Source: Bacteroidota bacterium
Lineage (GTDB): Bacteria; Bacteroidota; Rhodothermia; Rhodothermales; UBA10348
NCBI GenBank assembly: GCA_022571135.1
Contig: JACZYK010000016.1
Location: 1 to 19,017 of the forward strand
Direction: 5' to 3'
Length of the DNA stretch: 19,017 nucleotides
The position numbers and the translations under genes were made by a program. The number at the start of each line of letters is the position of its first letter. Position 1 is the first letter of the stretch. Of this stretch, positions 14,621-19,017 are shown one piece after another. The notes below the pieces were generated by a model. That model worked only from the letters and a program-made list of their open reading frames with translations, had not been told where the DNA came from and did not search any database.

Positions 14621-15852
14621 ATTCAAAGCGACTCAGATCGGAACGGGGAGGCACGCCTTCATTTGTAAAGCCTTTTTTGCACGCCTTGACACGTATGCAG
14701 GAGCGCGAGACGCTCAGGCCGGACCAGTTCATCGATCGGGCCGTGATGTTGATCGTCGATCGATTCGGTAGTTCCAAACGGGCGACCGAGGCGGCTTTTG
14801 CCCACGGTCTCCTGGGAATTCAGGCAGATCACACCAACTATTTCAACGGTTTCGCACTGCTCATGACGCTGAGCCGCGGAATGGCCGTCGCGGTCCGGGA
14901 GGCCTCCGGTAATCAGTCCCGCGTCGTGATCGAAGGCGACGCAGAGCGCTACTCGTTTGATTTGACCAAAGCTCCGTCGGAGGGGGAGCTCGAACTCATC
15001 GGCCTCATTCGCTCCGTTCTGAAGGCTGTCATGCCGGAATTAAAACCCGCGTGGGAAATTGCGATCGTTGGAAGCGTCCCGGCCGGTCTGGTACCGACGT
15101 TCATCGCATCGGTAACAACTGCGCTGTCAAGAGCGATTGAGGCGCACCAGTCATTGCCTGTGGATGCATCGAAAAGAGTCGGCCTTCTGCGCGGCGCCAT
15201 CACGGCATTTTTGCAGCAGCCTTTCAGCCCTGCTTATCTCCTCGGATCGAGAGTAACATCGCCCGACAAATTCGTAGTGGTCGATACAGAAACCGGTGAG
15301 CACCTCTCGCTTCCCGTCCCGGAACAGGAGCGGCCCGGCTGGGTCCTGATCGACACAAGAGAGGAAACGGTGCGGGATAACGTAGGCCAGCGATCGGAAA
15401 AGGCGGCCGAGGCGCTCGAACGCCTCCGGCAGCGAGCCTTTCCCGAGATGTCTTCGTTTCGGGACCTTGAGCATCGCGATCTGAAGGTGGCGTTCGACGC
15501 CGTCCCAAAAAGGCTGCGCCCGGTTGTAAGGTATCTGGTCACGGAAAATAGAAGGGTGCAGAAACTGGTCGCCGCCATTCGCCGAAGGGACTGGCAATTA
15601 TTTGGCGCACTGATGTTCATGTCTCATTCGTGCCGGAAGTCGGACTGGCAGGTGACGACCGCTATGCTGGACCACGTGGTTGCCGAGGCCGAACGATTTA
15701 GCATCGAAGGTGTATACGGCGCCACCCAAACGGGTGAGGGGACCTTCGTCGTGGCGCTGGGACAGCCGTTCTCTCTACCGGCTTTCCTGGATCATCTGCG
15801 GAGCACGTGGCCCCAGAACTTCAGTGATGGGCCCGACATGTACATACTCTGA
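14617..15852 (+). CDS. Galactokinase-family (GHMP fold) protein with altered active-site motifs
   Basis: The 411-residue protein follows galactokinase order. Residues 62-95 align to the substrate motif, a middle block aligns to the ATP motif, VRYLVTENRRVQ and FGALMFMSHSCRKSDWQVT align to the GalK C-terminal half, and GVYGATQTGEGTFVVALG to motif 3. The key residues are changed. The PGRVNLIGEHTDY motif reads HGLLGIQADHTNY, so the transition-state Arg is Leu65, Glu is Asp71 and the sugar-binding Asp is Asn74; His72 stays. The phosphate loop GLSSSAA reads GLVPTFIAS (157-165). The CGIMDQF block with the catalytic Asp reads SPAYLLGS (204-211). GGGFGG reads GEGTFV. It is unlikely to phosphorylate galactose; a sensor, scaffold or new activity is possible. 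Coupled to fmt by ATGA, with moxR 4 bases behind. Confidence 0.75.
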   Translation: MNSKRLRSERGGTPSFVKPFLHALTRMQERETLRPDQFIDRAVMLIVDRFGSSKRATEAAFAHGLLGIQADHTNYFNGFALLMTLSRGMAVAVREASGNQSRVVIEGDAERYSFDLTKAPSEGELELIGLIRSVLKAVMPELKPAWEIAIVGSVPAGLVPTFIASVTTALSRAIEAHQSLPVDASKRVGLLRGAITAFLQQPFSPAYLLGSRVTSPDKFVVVDTETGEHLSLPVPEQERPGWVLIDTREETVRDNVGQRSEKAAEALERLRQRAFPEMSSFRDLEHRDLKVAFDAVPKRLRPVVRYLVTENRRVQKLVAAIRRRDWQLFGALMFMSHSCRKSDWQVTTAMLDHVVAEAERFSIEGVYGATQTGEGTFVVALGQPFSLPAFLDHLRSTWPQNFSDGPDMYIL

Positions 15853-15856
15853 AATC

Positions 15857-16879
15857 ATGCAAGTGACGACTGAAAAATCAGAAATTCCGCAATTCGATAT
15901 TGCAGCGGTTACAGAAAGAATTACGAAAGAAAGTGCTTTTGTAGATGCTCTTCTGGTAGAGATCGGACGCGTTCTGGTCGGACAGCGGTATATGATAGAG
16001 CGCCTCATTATCGGATTGTTGGGCGATGGCCATGTCCTGTTGGAAGGCGTTCCGGGACTGGCGAAAACGTTAGCCGTCAGTTCTCTTGCTCAGGCCATCG
16101 GCACAAAGTTTCAGCGGATACAATTCACACCGGACCTTCTGCCGGCCGACCTTCTCGGAACCATGGTTTACAATCAGAAGGAGGGAAGTTTCTCGATAAA
16201 GAAAGGCCCCATCTTTGCGAACATCATACTGGCCGATGAAATCAACCGCTCACCGGCGAAGGTGCAAAGTGCACTTCTCGAGTGTATGCAGGAGCGTCAG
16301 GTCACGATCGGAGAGACCACTTTCAAGCTGGATGAGCCGTTTCTTGTGCTCGCCACACAGAATCCGATAGAGCAGGAAGGGACGTATCCCCTGCCGGAGG
16401 CCCAGGTCGATCGTTTCATGATGAAGATCAAGGTGGACTATCCCACTCGAGACGAGGAACTGGAAATCATGCGGCGCATGGCAAAAACAGGGGAGAAAGT
16501 CTCTGTTCGTCAGGTGGTCTCGACCGAACAGATTCTGTCTGCGAGAGCCGTTCTCAATGCGCTCTACATCGATGAACGCGTGGAGAAATACATCGTGGAT
16601 CTGGTGATGGCCTCCCGCGAGCCCGGCAACTATAATCTCAGCGTTTTGAAGCCTCTGATTGAATTTGGCGCCTCGCCGAGGGCTACGATCAACCTCAATC
16701 TGGCCGCCCGGGCACACGCTTTCCTTCGACACCGTGCGTACATTACGCCGGAGGATGTCCGCTCGATCGCAATGGATGTACTCAGACATCGGGTCGCGAT
16801 CACGTACGAAGCCGAAGCCGAAGAAGTGACGAGCGAGGAGATCGTTCAGCGAATACTCGATACGGTGGAAGTGCCGTAG
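15857..16879 (+). CDS. MoxR-family AAA+ ATPase
   Basis: A cytosolic AAA+ ATPase of the MoxR type. These act as chaperones for assembling metal-loaded or von Willebrand A-domain complexes. The start is the ATG at 15857, four bases after the preceding stop; the open frame extends upstream to 15680 inside that gene but carries no homology there. In 340 residues it has Walker A GVPGLAKT (64-71), Walker B ILADE followed by INRSPAKVQ (124-136), ATQNPIEQEGTYPLPEAQ with the sensor-1 Asn, and SPRATINLNLAARAHAFL of the lid domain. MoxR genes usually precede DUF58 and VWA genes. None follows here: the next gene is hprK after 42 bases. The partner is therefore unknown and may lie elsewhere in the genome. 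No clear Shine-Dalgarno site is seen. Confidence 0.93.
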   Translation: MQVTTEKSEIPQFDIAAVTERITKESAFVDALLVEIGRVLVGQRYMIERLIIGLLGDGHVLLEGVPGLAKTLAVSSLAQAIGTKFQRIQFTPDLLPADLLGTMVYNQKEGSFSIKKGPIFANIILADEINRSPAKVQSALLECMQERQVTIGETTFKLDEPFLVLATQNPIEQEGTYPLPEAQVDRFMMKIKVDYPTRDEELEIMRRMAKTGEKVSVRQVVSTEQILSARAVLNALYIDERVEKYIVDLVMASREPGNYNLSVLKPLIEFGASPRATINLNLAARAHAFLRHRAYITPEDVRSIAMDVLRHRVAITYEAEAEEVTSEEIVQRILDTVEVP

Positions 16880-16921
16880 TAATTCGCTCATCCACCCGCC
16901 ACCGTTTGGGGTCGATAAGGT

Positions 16922-17938
16922 ATGGCACGAGAAGCCAAGTCATTCAAGAAGGAGTCAATTTCGGTCGCTTTCGTCGTCGAACAGCTTCGAGAAACGGTCG
17001 GTATTGAAATCGACGAGGTGAACGCTGTTGATTTGAAAAACCGCACGGTAACGGAGAGCAATCTGCATCGACCCGGGCTCGCGCTTACAGGATATCTCGA
17101 CCTGTTCACGCATCATAGAATTCAGATACTGGGTAACACGGAAAACCGATATTTGAGACATCTGTCCTCAGAATTGCGCAAAAAGGCACTGGGTAATCTT
17201 CTCAAATTTGACCTTCCGTGCATCATTCTGACGGAAAACAACGAACTGGACCAAGAGCTCGTCTCTATGGCAACCGAAGCCGGCATACCGGTGCTGCGAA
17301 CCCCGCTTCCGAGCACCGACCTCCAGTCTGTATTGCGGGAATTTCTCAGCGATCAGTTTGCCGTCCAGCAGTCTGTTCACGGCGCGCTTGTGGACGTCTA
17401 TGGAATAGGGCTGCTCATAAAGGGAAAGCCCGGGATCGGGAAGAGCGAGGTCGCCCTCGACCTGGTAGAACGGGGACACCGGCTGGTGGCGGACGACATT
17501 GTGATCGTCACCCGGAAGGAAGAATCCGTTCTGATGGGTTCCGGGACGGATCTCGCACAGCATTTTATGGAAATTCGGGGACTGGGCATCATCGATGTCC
17601 GGGCCATGTTTGGCATTCGTGCGATACGCTTCCAGAAGCGGGTTGAGGTCGTAGTGTATCTTCATCCCTGGGATCCGGACGTCGAGTATACGCGGCTCGA
17701 GATGGTCGACACATTCGAAGATCTGCTTGGGGTCAAGGTGCCGCTCGTCAGGCTGCCTATTACGACTGGCAAGAACGTAACGGTCCTGTGCGAAGTAATC
17801 GCGATGAACCATCTGCTGCAGCATTACGGCTACGATTCCGCTTCGGTGTTTGCAGATCGCCTGTCTGAGAGAATCAAGGAGAAGGGCGTAACGGAACCCA
17901 CTCGAGGAATCGAGTACTTCGAACACGACTACGAGTAG
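16922..17938 (+). CDS. hprK: HPr kinase/phosphorylase
   Basis: HprK phosphorylates (and dephosphorylates) a serine of the phosphocarrier HPr in response to energy and phosphate status, tying sugar supply to gene control. The 338-residue protein has the N-terminal domain (about 10-140) and the kinase domain: HGALVDVYGIGLLIKG, Walker A GKPGIGKSE (168-176), RLVADD (187-192) and the family signature EIRGLGIIDVRAMFG (217-231). The C-terminal VPLVRLPITTGKNVTVLCEVIAMN is also diagnostic. A possible AAGG lies just before the ATG. No HPr or PTS gene is in the window. In Gram-negative lineages with incomplete PTS, HprK has been linked to regulatory rather than uptake roles. Ends nine bases from the convergent smc stop. 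Confidence 0.96.
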   Translation: MAREAKSFKKESISVAFVVEQLRETVGIEIDEVNAVDLKNRTVTESNLHRPGLALTGYLDLFTHHRIQILGNTENRYLRHLSSELRKKALGNLLKFDLPCIILTENNELDQELVSMATEAGIPVLRTPLPSTDLQSVLREFLSDQFAVQQSVHGALVDVYGIGLLIKGKPGIGKSEVALDLVERGHRLVADDIVIVTRKEESVLMGSGTDLAQHFMEIRGLGIIDVRAMFGIRAIRFQKRVEVVVYLHPWDPDVEYTRLEMVDTFEDLLGVKVPLVRLPITTGKNVTVLCEVIAMNHLLQHYGYDSASVFADRLSERIKEKGVTEPTRGIEYFEHDYE

Positions 17939-17947
17939 GGGCGCCCT

Positions 17948-19017
17948 CTAGGCGACCATCTGGAATTCGGAGTCAAACTTTACCCCGACCAGCTTCGACA
18001 CGCCTTGCTCCTGCATTGTTATGCCGTACATCCGGTCTGCCGCCTCCATGGTCCGTTTGTTGTGCGTCACAAGGATGAACTGCGTCGAATCCGAGAAAGA
18101 GCGGATCAGATGCATGAACCTATCGACGTTTGCGTCGTCAAGCGGTGCGTCGACCTCGTCCAGTATACAGAACGGACTCGGTTTGACCAGATAGATGGCG
18201 AACAGCAACGCAATCGCCGTGAGCGTCTTCTCGCCTCCGGAAAGTTGGGCCAGAACGTTAGGATTTTTACCCTCGGGTTTGGCCAAAATCTCAATCTCCG
18301 ACTCAAGCGGATTATCGGGCTCCATGAGGACGATATCGGCGCCGGCTTCATCGCCGAAGAGCTCAATAAAGAGCCGCTGGAAATTTGATCGCACGGCGTC
18401 GAACGTCTCCATAAATCGCTCCGAAGCGGTACTGTTGATCTCCCCGATCGTTTCCAGGAGCGTGGATTGAGCGTGTTCAAGGTCGGAGAGTTGCTCGTGA
18501 AGGAATTCGAGACGCTCTTTCTCTTCGTCGAACGACTCGAGCGCCAGTTGGTTGACCGGCCCAAGGCTTCGAATCTTATTTCTCAGTTCGAGGATCTCTG
18601 CTCGTGCCTCCTTTTCGGAAAAGTCAGCCTCGATATCCATGCGATGCGTGGTCAGATGTATTTCATAATCCTCGGCCGTCGTCGCGATCAAATCCTGTAG
18701 GCGGGTTTTAATTTCCGCCTGGCGAACCGTTTGCCGGGACTCCGCCGCCATGGCCTCTTCCCTGTGCCGGCGTAATTCGCGAAGATCTGCCTCCAGATCA
18801 GAGATGCATACCTTGGTCTCCATCAGCGAGTCTTTGGCCACGTTGACCGCGCCGTCCAGATCGCCCCGGCGCTCCTTCAGGCTACTGATCTCGATCTCGA
18901 GCGCTGACGTATTACGAGCGGTATCGTCACTCTGATCCTTGAGAGAATCAACTCGTGAAGCTCGGGTTCGCGCGTCTTCCTCCAACGTGGCTAGATCCTG
19001 AATAGTGCGCTCACGGT
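17948..19017 (-). CDS. smc: Chromosome segregation protein SMC, C-terminal part, runs off the right edge
   Basis: The frame is open to the right edge and contains the C-terminal ~355 residues of an SMC ATPase, the core of condensin-like complexes that organise and segregate the chromosome. The first ~200 residues are heptad-rich, charged coiled coil (RELRRHREEAMAAES and similar). NKIRSLGPVNQLALESFDEEKERLEFL is the conserved coil entering the head. The head holds the ABC signature LSGGEKTLTAIALLFAI, Walker B FCILDEVDAPLDDANV with its catalytic Glu, and the H-loop FILVTHNKRTMEAADRMYGITMQEQGVS. The hinge and N-terminal head lie outside the window. An in-frame TTG at 18985 is not a start. It is convergent with hprK, with nine bases between the stop codons and only a weak CGCC/GGCG hairpin there. 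Confidence 0.96.
   Translation of the reverse strand, partial: RERTIQDLATLEEDARTRASRVDSLKDQSDDTARNTSALEIEISSLKERRGDLDGAVNVAKDSLMETKVCISDLEADLRELRRHREEAMAAESRQTVRQAEIKTRLQDLIATTAEDYEIHLTTHRMDIEADFSEKEARAEILELRNKIRSLGPVNQLALESFDEEKERLEFLHEQLSDLEHAQSTLLETIGEINSTASERFMETFDAVRSNFQRLFIELFGDEAGADIVLMEPDNPLESEIEILAKPEGKNPNVLAQLSGGEKTLTAIALLFAIYLVKPSPFCILDEVDAPLDDANVDRFMHLIRSFSDSTQFILVTHNKRTMEAADRMYGITMQEQGVSKLVGVKFDSEFQMVA

Noticed and set aside
17168..17926. 252-codon minus-strand open frame opposite hprK
   Set aside because: hprK is canonical on the plus strand and the shadow shows no family resemblance.
17939..17947. Bidirectional terminator between hprK and smc
   Set aside because: The CGCC/GGCG hairpin has only four pairs and no T-tract on either side.

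Overview
The window reads as chromosomal DNA of a moderately GC-rich Gram-negative bacterium of the Bacteroidota/Rhodothermota type (Rhodothermales/Balneolales-like). This placement is an inference from family content: a GWxTD-domain secreted protein, a short FtsY without the acidic A domain, HPr kinase, several lipoproteins, and mostly weak Shine-Dalgarno sites. No rRNA or tRNA is present to anchor it. The first ~580 bases may not belong to the same genome.

Layout. (1) 1-360, minus strand: start of a TctC/Bug-type solute-binding lipoprotein whose VEVPGETVI repeats follow the lipobox; it runs off the left edge. (2) Near 578 a glycogen phosphorylase (minus) loses homology and ends in a short foreign tail, which marks a junction, assembly chimera or truncation. 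(3) 2355-4170: a divergent regulatory region, prmC, and an unrecognised lipoprotein with a C-terminal membrane segment. (4) 4198-4457: a 260-bp non-coding element with ~35-bp imperfect terminal inverted repeats and nested hairpins, looking like a MITE or structured RNA. (5) A nitrilase-superfamily amidohydrolase and a convergent periplasmic thioredoxin. (6) 6016-7147: a GT4 glycosyltransferase split by one extra base. (7) 7312-10292: an alpha-glucan utilisation unit with a cre-like operator, a LacI regulator, a degraded or partly missing sugar MFS transporter, and a secreted lipoprotein alpha-amylase of the animal (chloride-activated) type. (8) Housekeeping genes: a PgsA-like phosphatidyltransferase, ftsY, and a GWxTD protein followed by a strong terminator. 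(9) A tight run fmt - galactokinase-like protein (ATGA overlap) - moxR (4-bp gap) - hprK, converging on the 3' part of smc, which runs off the right edge.

Links between genes. The amylase, transporter, LacI regulator and glycogen phosphorylase fit a maltodextrin/glycogen economy, and HprK suggests a further layer of carbon-status control. The most unusual coding item is the galactokinase-family protein at 14617-15852. It keeps the family's overall layout, but its sugar-binding, phosphate-binding and catalytic motifs are all replaced. The most unusual non-coding item is the 260-bp inverted-repeat element. Several apparent breaks (glgP, glycosyltransferase, MFS) could be true pseudogenes or sequence/assembly errors; the sequence alone cannot decide.
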